The notes: a model not told the origin generated them from the sequence alone. 50,979 nucleotides of DNA from an uncultured Azohydromonas sp. (GCF_937926365.1 NZ_CALAOH010000252.1:1-50979), one strand, 5' to 3'; counted from the first letter of the stretch, positions 33,514-42,791 are shown. Translations and numbers: made by a program.

Positions 33514-36500
33514 TCACGCCAATTCCGGCTCCCGCACACTCTTGCGGAGCTGGCCGATGTCATGGCTGAGCTGCCTGAGATTCTCGCGAAGCTGGGGCAC
33601 CTCGCTGTTGAGCGCTTGCTGGCTGAGCTGGAAACGCAGGTTGGCCAGTTCCAGCCGCAGCGAGCTCAATTCCTCGCGCAGCGCCGGTTCCAGCAGTTGC
33701 GTCGCAGCCTCGGCGGCTGGCACCCCCATTTCGTCGCCCGTGGGTTCGGCCTGGGCCTCGGATACCACGGTGGCGTCCTCCACCGCCGCCTCGGGCGTCG
33801 GGGCCGGCTTGGCCATGCGCTTGAGCGCCAGCAGCCGCTCCACGGCCTGCTCGGAGGTAATGGGCAGCTTGTAAAGCGGATCGAAATACTTCGGATACAG
33901 CAGGTAGGCGGCGGCCAGAACCTGCTGAACCGTAAGCTTGCGCTGGCGCCGGGGATTGGGTTGACGGTCGTCGGTCAGGCCCCAGCCGGCATAGAAGGGG
34001 CAGCCCAGCGTCGTGACGTGAATACCGCGCAGCAGCGCCTCGAAACCCGCCTGCGAGGTGATGGTGTAGACGTGGTCCACCGTCTCGAAAGCCTGAGCCA
34101 GCGGCACGTCCTGTTCCAGCACCATGCACAAATGCCGTACGTCGTCGGGATTCGACACCATTTCCCGGTGCTTGTTGAGCACGTCCGGGTGCGGCTTGTA
34201 AATGATCTGGGCGTCCGGATTCTCCAGCGCGGCGATCATCACGGCATCGTTGTTGGTGTAGGGGCGCGCACTGCCGAATTGGATCGACGCGTCGCCTTCG
34301 ACCTGGCCCACCACCAGCACCCGCTTGCGTGTCTTGGGCCCATAAATGGCCTCGATATCCACCGGCTGGGCGTGGTTGTACTTGCTCAGACCGGTGTTGA
34401 GCAGGATGTCCTGCAATTTCCGGGCACGCTCCATCAAGGCTGGGTCGGCTTCGAAGTCATGGCTGTTGAGCAGATCCTCCAGGTCAGAGGGCTGCCGGGC
34501 ATCGAAGTACGGCGTCTGGCTGTCCAGCGACAGCGAGAAAGGCGGCGTGTGAGCCGCGCCCAGCGCGATGGAGCGGATGAAACCATCCTCCATGAAATAG
34601 CGCTTGATGCCGCGCTCGCGGGCGAAACTCGTGACGAATTCCGGCACCTTGAAGCCCCAGACGAAGAATTCCGCCCCCGGGCTTTGCAGAATCTGGGGTT
34701 TCCACTTCTTCTCGAAATCCTCGCGCTTGAGCGCGATGGGCAGGAAGTGCATTTCCCGATCAGGGAACCACGAGGTCAGGAATTGCTTCCACTGGTTGAA
34801 GCCGAACATGAAGGTCGGGATGCGCCCGGGTGCTGCGGCGACGTCGGCAGCGACCACGGCTGGGGCTTGAGCCGGCTCAGGCACCACCTCGATGCGCTTC
34901 ATGTCCAGCAGGCGGGGGATGGCCTGCTCGATGCTGATCTGTTTCTTGTAGACCGGATCGAAATACTTGGGGTAAAGCAGATACGCCGCCGCAAAGAGCT
35001 GTTGCACCGTCAGTTTGCGCGTGCGCCGAGGGATTTCCTGCCGGTCATCCGTCAACCCCCAGCCGGCATAGAAGGGGCAGCCCAGCGTGGTGACGTGAAT
35101 GCCACGCAACAGCGCCTCGAAACCCGCCTGCGAAGTGTTGGTGTAGACGTGGTCCACCGTTTCCAGGGCCTGGGCCAGCGGCAGGTCTTGCGTCAGAACC
35201 GTGCACAGATGCTGCACCTTGCGCAGGTCCGAACTCCTGGTCTTGAGTTTCTTGTCCAGCACCGCCGGGTGCGGCTTGAAAATGATCTGTGCCCCCGGGT
35301 TCTCCAGGGCGGCCATGATCACCAAATCGTTGTTGGTATAGCTTCGGATGCTGCCGTACTTGACGGAAGGGGCATTCTCATCTTGCCCCAGCACCAGCAC
35401 GCGCTTGGTCGTCTTCGGTCCGTAAACGGTTTCCAGGTCTGCTGCCGGTGCCGCATGGTTGAATTTGCTCAACCCGCTGTCCAGGAATACATGCATGACC
35501 CGGTCGGCCTGCTCCATGAGAGCGGAATCGGCGTCGAAATCGTAGGTCGCCATCAGGGTTTCCAGAGCCGAAGGCCGGGCCGCATCGATATGGGGTGCCT
35601 GTGCGTCGAGTACCAGCGACAGCGGTGGAGCTTTGCTGGGGTCGAGCGCGATGGAGCGGATGAAGCCGTCCGCCATGAAATAGCGCTTGATGCCGCTGGC
35701 ATCTGCGAAACGCGCGATGAAGTCCTTCAGCTCACAGCCATACACCAGGATCTCGGAGCGCGGATCCTTGAGGATGCGGGTTTTCCACTTCTTGTTGAAT
35801 TCTTCGGCCGTGAGCTCGGGCGGGAGAAAAAAGAAGGTGCGCTCGGGAAACCAGGAGCTGATGAACTGCTTCCAGGCGCCGAACCCGATGACATAAGTCG
35901 GCACTGGGCCGGAGGTCGCCAAGGTATTTTCCAGGAACGAGCCGGTGGACGGCGCGCCGGGTTTTTGAGGCGACAGCGACCGGCCACCGGCCGGCGCGGA
36001 CAGTTGCTTCAAACCGTTGAGACGATCAACGGCCTGCTCGGCCGAGATTGGCGTCTTGTAGACCGGGTCGAAATACTTGGGATACAGCAGGTAGGCCGCC
36101 GCGAACACCTGTTCCACGCTGAGCTTGCGCGTACGCCGTTCGTTGGCCTGCCGGTCGTCGGTGAGGCCCCACCCGGCATAGAAGGGGCAGCCCAGCGTCG
36201 TCACATGAATACCGCGCATCAGGGCTTCGAAACCCGCCTGCGAGGTGATGGTGTAGACGTGGTCCACGGTTTCGAAAGCCTGTGCCAGCGGAATATCCTG
36301 CGTCAGCACCTGGCACAGGTGGCTCACGTCGGCCGGATTGGAAACCATTTCCCGGTGCTTGTTCAGCACATCGGGATGCGGTTTATAGATGATTTGCGCG
36401 CCCGGGTTCTCGAGCGCGGCGATCATGACCGCATCATTGTTGGTGTAGGGCCGCGCGCAGCCATGGATGATGGAGGCGTCGGTTTCCACCTGTCCCACCA

Positions 36501-37140
36501 CCAGGATACGCTTGGCCGTTTTCGGGCCATAGACCCGCTCGATATCGATGGGCTTGGCGTGGTTGTACTTGCTCAGGCCCGTTTCGACCAGCATGCGCAT
36601 CAGCGTCCTGGCGCGTTCCAGGAGTTGCGGGTCCGCATCGAAATCATAGGTGTTGAGCAGCACCTCCAGATCCGACGCCTTGTTGGAATCGAAATAAGGC
36701 GTGCGGCTGTCGAGCGTCAGCGAGAACGGCGGCGTGTGCGCCGCGCCCAGCGCGATGGAACGGATGAAGCCATCCTCCATGAAATAGCGCTTGATGCCAT
36801 GCTGCTCGGCAAAGCGGGTCACGAAGGGCTCGACCTTGAAACCCCAGATGAACATCTCGGAACGCGCGTCCTTGAGGATGCGCGGCTTCCATTTCTTTTC
36901 GAAAGTGTCGGCCTTGAGCGCGATCGGCAGGAAATACATCTCGCGCTCGGGGAACCAGGAAGTCAGGAAATGCTTCCAGCTGTTGAAGCCGAACATGTAG
37001 GTCGGAATCCGGTCCGTGCGGCCTTCGGTCGCCACGTCCGAAACCCTGCCGAGCGTCGCCAGGTGGCGGCGCTGCCGATTAAGGGCCGCGTCCTTGAAGA
37101 ACAGGACGGGATTCTTCATCAGCTTGGTAAGCTTGCTCAT
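33514..37140 (-). CDS. Three-domain KpsC-like (Capsule_synth) protein, 1208 aa
   Basis: Three tandem copies of a KpsC-type glycosyltransferase domain are present at about residues 45-377, 413-747 and 773-1105. Each has the order DGFIRS, K(Y/F)NHA, GQ-E motif, YTNND, KPHP, TSQAGFEAL and FYAGWGLTDD. A predicted coiled coil (about 1152-1205) ends the protein. Copies 1 and 3 are nearly alike. Copy 2 has lost E in EDGF (Ala490), D in DASI (Ala590) and D in KPHPDV (Ala626), so it may be non-catalytic. True KpsC has two domains and is encoded separately at 20-22 kb, so this is an additional enzyme, perhaps a polymerase of a Kdo-type capsule backbone or a linker extender. ATG 37140 is eight bases past the stop of the beta-helix gene; a TTG at 37164 is less likely. 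The role is inferred; the domain count is seen directly. Confidence 0.85.
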   Translation of the reverse strand: MSKLTKLMKNPVLFFKDAALNRQRRHLATLGRVSDVATEGRTDRIPTYMFGFNSWKHFLTSWFPEREMYFLPIALKADTFEKKWKPRILKDARSEMFIWGFKVEPFVTRFAEQHGIKRYFMEDGFIRSIALGAAHTPPFSLTLDSRTPYFDSNKASDLEVLLNTYDFDADPQLLERARTLMRMLVETGLSKYNHAKPIDIERVYGPKTAKRILVVGQVETDASIIHGCARPYTNNDAVMIAALENPGAQIIYKPHPDVLNKHREMVSNPADVSHLCQVLTQDIPLAQAFETVDHVYTITSQAGFEALMRGIHVTTLGCPFYAGWGLTDDRQANERRTRKLSVEQVFAAAYLLYPKYFDPVYKTPISAEQAVDRLNGLKQLSAPAGGRSLSPQKPGAPSTGSFLENTLATSGPVPTYVIGFGAWKQFISSWFPERTFFFLPPELTAEEFNKKWKTRILKDPRSEILVYGCELKDFIARFADASGIKRYFMADGFIRSIALDPSKAPPLSLVLDAQAPHIDAARPSALETLMATYDFDADSALMEQADRVMHVFLDSGLSKFNHAAPAADLETVYGPKTTKRVLVLGQDENAPSVKYGSIRSYTNNDLVIMAALENPGAQIIFKPHPAVLDKKLKTRSSDLRKVQHLCTVLTQDLPLAQALETVDHVYTNTSQAGFEALLRGIHVTTLGCPFYAGWGLTDDRQEIPRRTRKLTVQQLFAAAYLLYPKYFDPVYKKQISIEQAIPRLLDMKRIEVVPEPAQAPAVVAADVAAAPGRIPTFMFGFNQWKQFLTSWFPDREMHFLPIALKREDFEKKWKPQILQSPGAEFFVWGFKVPEFVTSFARERGIKRYFMEDGFIRSIALGAAHTPPFSLSLDSQTPYFDARQPSDLEDLLNSHDFEADPALMERARKLQDILLNTGLSKYNHAQPVDIEAIYGPKTRKRVLVVGQVEGDASIQFGSARPYTNNDAVMIAALENPDAQIIYKPHPDVLNKHREMVSNPDDVRHLCMVLEQDVPLAQAFETVDHVYTITSQAGFEALLRGIHVTTLGCPFYAGWGLTDDRQPNPRRQRKLTVQQVLAAAYLLYPKYFDPLYKLPITSEQAVERLLALKRMAKPAPTPEAAVEDATVVSEAQAEPTGDEMGVPAAEAATQLLEPALREELSSLRLELANLRFQLSQQALNSEVPQLRENLRQLSHDIGQLRKSVREPELA

Positions 37141-37148
37141 GGCGATAT

Positions 37149-38264
37149 TTAATATTTTGAACAAAGATTGTCGCCGTCACGGCCGGCATCGTATTGGTTG
37201 CCCATCGGAGGGCGGCCGAGCAGTTCGCCGCGCTTGGTGCGCGGAATCTCGACCCGTTGGCGGGTTTTATTGTCGAATTGATTTTCCCGGACCTGGTTGT
37301 TGTCGCCTTCAATCCGGATGCCGACCCGGGCGGCGCAGAACAGGTTTCGTTCCACGGTATTGTGGTTGGCAAAATCCTCGAAATACTGACCCCGTCCGTC
37401 CATCGAGCGGTCGGAACAATCAATTCTTTGCAGGTTGCGGCTCTGGCGGGAAGCGATCCAGACACCGACGTTTTCACGGATGAAGCGGTTCCTGGCGATG
37501 ACGTTGTCGTCGCTGTGCTGCGTGCGCTTCACGGAGCGCCCGGACGAGACATGCTCACCGCAGTTCTTGTACAGAAAGATGCCACCCAGGCGGTTGTCCA
37601 TGAAGGTGTTGTCCACGATCGTGTTCCGGGACGAGGAGTCCACGGCCAGTGCTTCCCGGTTCAACAAGTGGCCGTTGTGTCGGAACTCGTTCTGGCTGAT
37701 CACGTTGTTTTGGCTGTCGAATTCCAGGTACAGCCCGACGCCGCCCGAGTCCTCAATGACGGAATTCTCAAGGATGGAGCCGCTGACGAAATCGTCGAAA
37801 TAGACCCCAACTCGCCCTGTGTTGAAGACTTTCAGGTTGCTCAGCCGCACTTGGCGGGGCGTGCGCCGGCGCCGTTCGGCCGGATCCGTGGGCTTGTCGA
37901 TGTCCTCGCCGGACCAGGCGATGCGCACGGCATTGCCGGTGAAGTTGCGGATCACGCAGTTGCGCACCGTGACCTGGCTCAACGGCCGGCCCTCGGAGTT
38001 GATCGTGATGCCGACGTTGAGCCGGTTTTCGCCGTCGATGGTCGCGCCCTGGCAGTCCAGCGTGGTGCCGCTGGCGGTCAGCATGAACTGCTGCCGGTAG
38101 GTGCACGACGCATCGAGCGTGATATCTCCGGACAGGCGCTTGGGCAGCGTGCAGGCGGCTTCGTTGCCGGCCATGACTTGCTGCGTGCCCAGCAGCGCCA
38201 GCCCGGCCAGTGCCGCCCGCATGGCGCGGCGCGCGGCGCCTGCCAAGCGAGGGACGGGGCTCAT
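37149..38264 (-). CDS. Exported right-handed parallel beta-helix protein, 371 aa
   Basis: After a signal peptide (hydrophobic AALAGLALLG, cleavage near VMA-GNE) the sequence is a run of PbH1-type coils (about residues 60-345). They include VTVRNCVIRNFTGNAVRI, LENSVIEDSGGVGLYLEF, NVISQNEFRHNG, NTIVDNTFMDNRLGGIFL and NTVERNLFCAARVGIRIEG. This fold is shared by pectate lyases and by alginate epimerases, so a periplasmic lyase or epimerase acting on the capsule during export is plausible, but no catalytic site was recognised. The ATG overlaps the kpsD stop (ATGA) and its own stop lies just before the three-domain KpsC-like gene. It is thus locked into the export operon, not the variable region. 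Confidence 0.82.
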   Translation of the reverse strand: MSPVPRLAGAARRAMRAALAGLALLGTQQVMAGNEAACTLPKRLSGDITLDASCTYRQQFMLTASGTTLDCQGATIDGENRLNVGITINSEGRPLSQVTVRNCVIRNFTGNAVRIAWSGEDIDKPTDPAERRRRTPRQVRLSNLKVFNTGRVGVYFDDFVSGSILENSVIEDSGGVGLYLEFDSQNNVISQNEFRHNGHLLNREALAVDSSSRNTIVDNTFMDNRLGGIFLYKNCGEHVSSGRSVKRTQHSDDNVIARNRFIRENVGVWIASRQSRNLQRIDCSDRSMDGRGQYFEDFANHNTVERNLFCAARVGIRIEGDNNQVRENQFDNKTRQRVEIPRTKRGELLGRPPMGNQYDAGRDGDNLCSKY

Positions 38265-40039
38265 AAGCCGAACACGACCTTCGCCGCCACGGCAATCTGG
38301 TAAATGATCTGCGTGATGCCGCGCGTGATCTCGACTTTCTTGGTGTCGATGCGCGGCAGCACCATGATCTCGTCGCCGGGTTGCAGCGATTCGCGCGTGG
38401 CGTCGCCCACGCTGCCGTCCTGGTGCAGCACGACGAGCTTGGAGGCGTCGGCGTTCTGGGTGTAGCCGCCGACGCGGTTCACGTAGTCCTCGGCGGCGGC
38501 GCGCGGGTCGTGCACCAGCGCATTGGGAAACAGCACCTCGCCGCTGACCAGCACCAGGTTGCTTTGCTCGGGCAGGCGCAGCACGTCGCCGTCCTCCAGC
38601 AGCGTCGCTTGCGCGGTCGCGGCGTTGGCGAGCACGACCTGTCCCTTGGGCTGCACGTTCTTCGCGCGCTCGATGAACTGCAGCAGCAGTTCGGCTTCGC
38701 GGGTGCGCAGCGCGGCCTCCTCGCTGGTGGCCGAGCGCGCGGTGAGCGCATAGGTTTCCAGGCTGCGCAGCGACGTGTCGAGCATCTCCTTCTGCCGCAC
38801 CGCCACGGACTTGCGGTAGAGCTGCAGCGCCGCCAGGTTGGCCTGCGGAGCGGGTTGCAACCGCGCCATGGCGTCCTTGAGCCGCGAGCCGTAGGGCAGC
38901 ACCAGCGTGCGCTCGCCCAGGTTGGCGCCTTCCACGCGCACGAGGATGGTGCCGGGGTACTTGTCCGCGGTGAAGGTCACCTCGTCGCCGTCTTGCAGCT
39001 GCACCTGGTCGGCGGCGGACAGCGGGAAGTACTCGCTGCGCCGTTCGGTGCCGATCTTGCGCACGATGCTCAGATGCGTGGCATTGGGCGTGGGGCGCGC
39101 CATGGCCAGCAGTTGCGAGGCGGGCAGGGCCGGGGTGTCAAACTCGAACACGTAGGGATTGAAAGCTTCGCCGCCGACTTGCACGCTGTGCCGGCGCGGG
39201 CCCACCACCACGGTGTCGCCCTGCTGCAACTGCAGCGGCGCGATGTGCCCGTTGAGCAGGAAATCGTAGAGATTGAACTGGGCACGCGGCCGGCCGGCGC
39301 GCAGCACCTGCACGCTGAGGTAGCTGCCGCGATCGGGATCGATGCCGCCGGCGCGGTCGAGGTAGCTCAGCACCGAGTCCGACGACAAGCCGCCGTAGAG
39401 TCCTGGCGCGCGCACGAAGCCCGTGACGTACACCTTCACCGGCTGCGCCGCCTCCAGGGTGGCGTACACGCCGACGTTGGCCCGAAACACGCGCTTGACC
39501 TGTGCCTCCACCTGCGCATTGAGGTCGCCATTGCGCACTCCCGCGACCTTCACCGCGCCCACGTTGGGCACAAAGATGTTGCCTTGCGCATCCACCGGCT
39601 GCACGCCGTCGAACGTGAACGCGCCCCACAGTCGCACGTTCACGCGGTCGCCCACGGCGAGCTGGTAGTCGCTGTTGAAGCCGCTGAAGCCTTCGGCGGC
39701 GAAACGGCCGCTGAAGATCTGCGAGCCAAACACCACCGGCTGCGCGGCGGTGGCGGGATTGGGCGGCAACGGCGCGGACACCGTCGCGGCCGGCGCTCCT
39801 GGTGCGGCCTGCACGGCCAGCCCGGTTGCGGGCGCAGCGGTGCCGGGTGCCGCGGTGGCGGCGCTCGTGCCGCGCAGCGGTGCCAGCTCGGTGGCGCCGC
39901 GCACGGCGCCCGTGCTGAACAGGCTGCTTGGGGTGGCCGGGTCTTGGCGCTGCGTCGCGGTCTGCGCATGGGCGGGCAGGCCCAGCGCCAGCGCCAGCGC
40001 CGGGGCCACCGAGCGCAGGAGAAAGGATCGATGCTTCAT
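38261..40039 (-). CDS. kpsD: KpsD, capsule outer-membrane export protein, 592 aa
   Basis: This periplasmic/outer-membrane polysaccharide export protein carries capsule across the envelope with KpsE. A signal peptide (ALALALGLPAHAQ) is followed by an Ala/Pro/Thr-rich linker (about residues 30-105). The polysaccharide export domain begins DYQLAVGDRVNVRLWGAF, and several SLBB beta-grasp repeats follow (for example VYVTGFVRAPGLYGG, VLVSGEVLFPNAL). The C-terminal hydrophobic stretch is ITQIIYQIAVAAKVVFGL. It has no lipobox cysteine, unlike Wza. It is slightly longer than E. coli KpsD (558 aa) because of the linker. It starts three bases after the kpsE stop and overlaps the beta-helix gene. Confidence 0.93.
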   Translation of the reverse strand: MKHRSFLLRSVAPALALALGLPAHAQTATQRQDPATPSSLFSTGAVRGATELAPLRGTSAATAAPGTAAPATGLAVQAAPGAPAATVSAPLPPNPATAAQPVVFGSQIFSGRFAAEGFSGFNSDYQLAVGDRVNVRLWGAFTFDGVQPVDAQGNIFVPNVGAVKVAGVRNGDLNAQVEAQVKRVFRANVGVYATLEAAQPVKVYVTGFVRAPGLYGGLSSDSVLSYLDRAGGIDPDRGSYLSVQVLRAGRPRAQFNLYDFLLNGHIAPLQLQQGDTVVVGPRRHSVQVGGEAFNPYVFEFDTPALPASQLLAMARPTPNATHLSIVRKIGTERRSEYFPLSAADQVQLQDGDEVTFTADKYPGTILVRVEGANLGERTLVLPYGSRLKDAMARLQPAPQANLAALQLYRKSVAVRQKEMLDTSLRSLETYALTARSATSEEAALRTREAELLLQFIERAKNVQPKGQVVLANAATAQATLLEDGDVLRLPEQSNLVLVSGEVLFPNALVHDPRAAAEDYVNRVGGYTQNADASKLVVLHQDGSVGDATRESLQPGDEIMVLPRIDTKKVEITRGITQIIYQIAVAAKVVFGL

Positions 40040-40042
40040 GGC

Positions 40043-41152
40043 TCAGTCCTGGTGGTCGCGGATGGTGGCCACCACGAGGCGGGCCACGCCGTACAGCAGC
40101 ACGCACAGCGCAGCCAGCGTGAGAAGGTTGTAAATGCGTCGCGGGTACTCGGCGATCTCGGGCTTCGAGGGCGCGGCAATCACGGACACGACCTTGATCT
40201 TGCGGCTGGCCTCGATGCGCGCGTTCTCCATCGACGTCAGCGCCACCTTGTAGGCGTCCTCGGCGAAGCCGGACTCGAACTTGAGTTCCTGGAAGCGCGC
40301 GGCCTGGGCGTTGAGCTGCTGGCCGTTGGCCGGACCGTTGGTGGCGCGGCGCTGCTCCAGTTCGGCCTGGCTGCGCAGTGCCCCGATCTGGCCGCGCAAG
40401 GCCTTGATTTGATAGGAATCCTCGTTGAGGAAGGTCTGCGCCTGCTTGAGCTCGGCTTCCTTCATGCTCAGCTGTGCCTGCAGTTCCGCCGCCAGCGTGC
40501 CCGTGGCCTGCGCCTGGGCCAGCGGGTCGAGTTGCTTGTACTTGTTCTGGAAGGCCAGCAGGTTGCGCCTGGCCGCTTGCAGCCGCTCGCTGGCGCGGTC
40601 GAGCTCGGTCTGGGCGAAGTTCATCTGCTCGCGCGCCATGTTCTGCGACATCGCGTTGATGAAGCGCTCGCTCTGCTCCAGGATCGCGAAGTTGAGCTTT
40701 TGCGCGAACTCCGGATCGAAGCCTTGCACCCTCACCGTGAGCACGCCCGAGTTGTCGTCCATCAACAGCTCGACACGGTTGCGGTAGTAATCGAGGAAAC
40801 GTTCCTGCGAAAAGAATCCGTAGAGGCGGTACAGGGGGTCGCGCCCGGCCTGCGTGGCGAAGTGTTCGCGCACGTGCAGCTTCTCGTCGAGCAGCTTGAG
40901 CAGGTCCAGCGACTGGATGTACTGGCGCAGGTACAGCGTGTCCTCGCGCGAGCTCGGCGTGACCCCGGCCAGCAGCAGCGCGGCGCCTGGAACGGTGCCG
41001 GAGGACTGGTTGGCCTGGCGCACCACCACGGTCGCCTCGCTCACGTAGCGGTTTGCGGCCAATCCGACGAGGTACGCCAGCGCCAGCACCAGCGGCAGCA
41101 CCAGCAGCGTCAGCCGCAGCCGCCGGTCGTTCATCCAGTGGATAAGCCTCAT
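40043..41152 (-). CDS. kpsE: KpsE, capsule polysaccharide co-polymerase-type export protein, 369 aa
   Basis: This is an inner-membrane protein of the PCP-3 type that bridges the KpsMT transporter and KpsD in the periplasm. It has two membrane helices (about residues 12-33, LTLLVLPLVLALAYLVGLAA, and 340-362, LLTLAALCVLLYGVARLVV). Between them is a long periplasmic coiled-coil part (about 180-280, rich in Q, E, A and L). The proline-containing motif before the second helix (APSKPEIAEYPRR) is typical. Length is close to the E. coli protein (382 aa). Its ATG overlaps the kpsT stop by four bases, so synthesis is coupled to the ATPase. Confidence 0.93.
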   Translation of the reverse strand: MRLIHWMNDRRLRLTLLVLPLVLALAYLVGLAANRYVSEATVVVRQANQSSGTVPGAALLLAGVTPSSREDTLYLRQYIQSLDLLKLLDEKLHVREHFATQAGRDPLYRLYGFFSQERFLDYYRNRVELLMDDNSGVLTVRVQGFDPEFAQKLNFAILEQSERFINAMSQNMAREQMNFAQTELDRASERLQAARRNLLAFQNKYKQLDPLAQAQATGTLAAELQAQLSMKEAELKQAQTFLNEDSYQIKALRGQIGALRSQAELEQRRATNGPANGQQLNAQAARFQELKFESGFAEDAYKVALTSMENARIEASRKIKVVSVIAAPSKPEIAEYPRRIYNLLTLAALCVLLYGVARLVVATIRDHQD

Positions 41153-41823
41153 GAGGCCTCCACGTTGGCTTTGCCTTGGTAGGCGGAAATACCGGCGCGC
41201 ACGTCTTCGTAAAGCGTGGCCGTGCCGCGTTCGAGAAGCACCACGACGTCGCAGTACTCCTTGATGTCATTCATGTTGTGGGAGACGAGGATCATGTTGG
41301 ACTTTCGCAGGCGGTGCCTGAACATGGCTTTGCACTTGACCCGGAATTCCGCGTCGCCCACGGCCATGACTTCATCGATGAGGTAGTAATCAAAGTTGAA
41401 TGCCATGCTCAGGCCAAACGCTACGCGCGAGCGCATGCCCGAGGAATAGGATTTGAGCGGCAGGTCGAAGTACTCGCCGATATCAGCAAACTTCTCCACG
41501 AACCTCACCCTGCGCCGCAATGCCTCGCCCTGTGCGCCGTGGACGTGGCAGACGAAGCGCACGTTGTCGCGCGCGCTGAGCGAGCCTTGGAAACCGCCGG
41601 CGAGCCCCACGGGCCACGAGATGCGGGCGTCGGTGTGCACGCTGCCGCTGTCGGGCGTGTCGATGCCGCCGAGCAGCCGCATCAGCGTGGATTTGCCCGC
41701 GCCGTTGCGTCCGATGAGTCCGATGTTGACACCATCGGGAAAGTGGAAGTTGAGGTCACGAAACACGTAGCGCCGCCCATGGGCGGTGCGGTACGACTTG
41801 GTGAGGTGGCGCAGCTCAAGCAT
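41149..41823 (-). CDS. kpsT: KpsT, capsule ABC-transporter ATPase, 224 aa
   Basis: This cytoplasmic nucleotide-binding subunit pairs with KpsM to export lipid-linked capsule. Walker A is GRNGAGKST (about residues 38-46), the signature is the degenerate YSSGMRSR usual in this family, and Walker B is YYLIDEVMAVGD; the switch histidine is in LVSHN. Length is normal (E. coli 219 aa) and there is no C-terminal carbohydrate-binding domain of the Wzt type. So export does not depend on chain-end recognition by this subunit. It starts seven bases after the kpsM stop and overlaps kpsE. Confidence 0.95.
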   Translation of the reverse strand: MLELRHLTKSYRTAHGRRYVFRDLNFHFPDGVNIGLIGRNGAGKSTLMRLLGGIDTPDSGSVHTDARISWPVGLAGGFQGSLSARDNVRFVCHVHGAQGEALRRRVRFVEKFADIGEYFDLPLKSYSSGMRSRVAFGLSMAFNFDYYLIDEVMAVGDAEFRVKCKAMFRHRLRKSNMILVSHNMNDIKEYCDVVVLLERGTATLYEDVRAGISAYQGKANVEAS

Positions 41824-41830
41824 TGAAGGC

Positions 41831-42631
41831 TCAGGCCAGGGTGATCAGTTGTTGCCGCCGCACCCGGTACAGGCACAGTCCCAATACCAGGAAGATCAAT
41901 GTGAAGGCGGTCACGTAGCCTGTATTGACCTCTGGCAGCACCGGGTAGGTCGGGAAGAAGCAGCCGCGCGTAAGCTCCAGCAGGTGCAGCACCGGATTCC
42001 ACAGCAGCCACTTGCGCAACTCCTCGGGCAGCGCGTGCACCGCGAATATCACCCCCGAGAGGAAATACAGCGGTGCGCGGCAGACGCGGATGAAGGCACG
42101 CACGCGCGGCACGCCGTGGGTGGCCACGGCGAAGAACAGGCCCATCGAAAAGCCCAGCAGCACCAGCAGCGCGCTCACGCCCATGAGCTCCAGCGGCCGG
42201 GCCGGCAGCACGTCGTAGCCCAGCGCCATCAGCACCAGCAGTGTCAGCGCATAGACGACGCTCAGCAGCACCACTTCCAGCATTGCCCGGGACACGATCG
42301 CGTCCATGGGCTTGACCTGGCGGTATACGAACAACCCGAGGTTGGCGTCGACGGCATCCATCAACCGGAAGGCCAGATTGCGGAACAGGAAAAAGGGCAA
42401 CATGCCCGTGACCAGGAACACTGGGTACGCGATGCTTGGAGAGAATGTGTGGTGCAACGACCCCAGGAGCAGGCTCATGACCAGCACGTAGCCCAGGGGC
42501 TCCAGCAGCACCCACACGAAGCCTGTCCAACTGCCTTCGAAACGGGTTTTGAGCTCCCGCACGAACAGCGCGAACAGCACGGCACGCTGGATTTCCAGCG
42601 GCGAACGCTTGCCTCGGCTCAATGCAGACAT
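41831..42631 (-). CDS. kpsM: KpsM, capsule ABC-transporter permease, 266 aa
   Basis: This is an ABC-2 type permease with six membrane helices. The N-terminal RELKTRFEGSWTGFVWVLLEP motif is diagnostic for the capsule/O-antigen exporter group; PLYFLSGVIFAVHALPEELRKWLLWNPVLHLLELTR before the last helices is equally typical (mentioned by key residues SGVIF and WNPVLHLLE). ATG 42631 gives 266 aa, near the 258 aa of E. coli. It has GGAG 13 bases upstream, a long spacing. A GTG at 42658 in frame would add nine residues. It is the first gene of the capsule export operon; its promoter should lie in the 261-bp gap to lspA. Confidence 0.93.
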   Translation of the reverse strand: MSALSRGKRSPLEIQRAVLFALFVRELKTRFEGSWTGFVWVLLEPLGYVLVMSLLLGSLHHTFSPSIAYPVFLVTGMLPFFLFRNLAFRLMDAVDANLGLFVYRQVKPMDAIVSRAMLEVVLLSVVYALTLLVLMALGYDVLPARPLELMGVSALLVLLGFSMGLFFAVATHGVPRVRAFIRVCRAPLYFLSGVIFAVHALPEELRKWLLWNPVLHLLELTRGCFFPTYPVLPEVNTGYVTAFTLIFLVLGLCLYRVRRQQLITLA

Positions 42632-42791
42632 GGACGTGGGAATACTCCAGCTCCTCACATGACGTGTCTGATGCAGGAGGCAGGTAATTGATTAGGGAAA
42701 CTACGATCTTATCAGCGGGCCCCAGGTGTTCCCGTGAAGCGGATCACGTTGACCGAAGCAACCAGAATGCTCCGTGCCTGGCGGCGCTGAA

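Noticed and set aside
33481..37152. Plus-strand frame (about 1223 codons) opposite the three-domain KpsC-like gene
   Set aside because: It is periodic only because the real gene is repeated three times; the minus-strand translation has conserved KpsC motifs.
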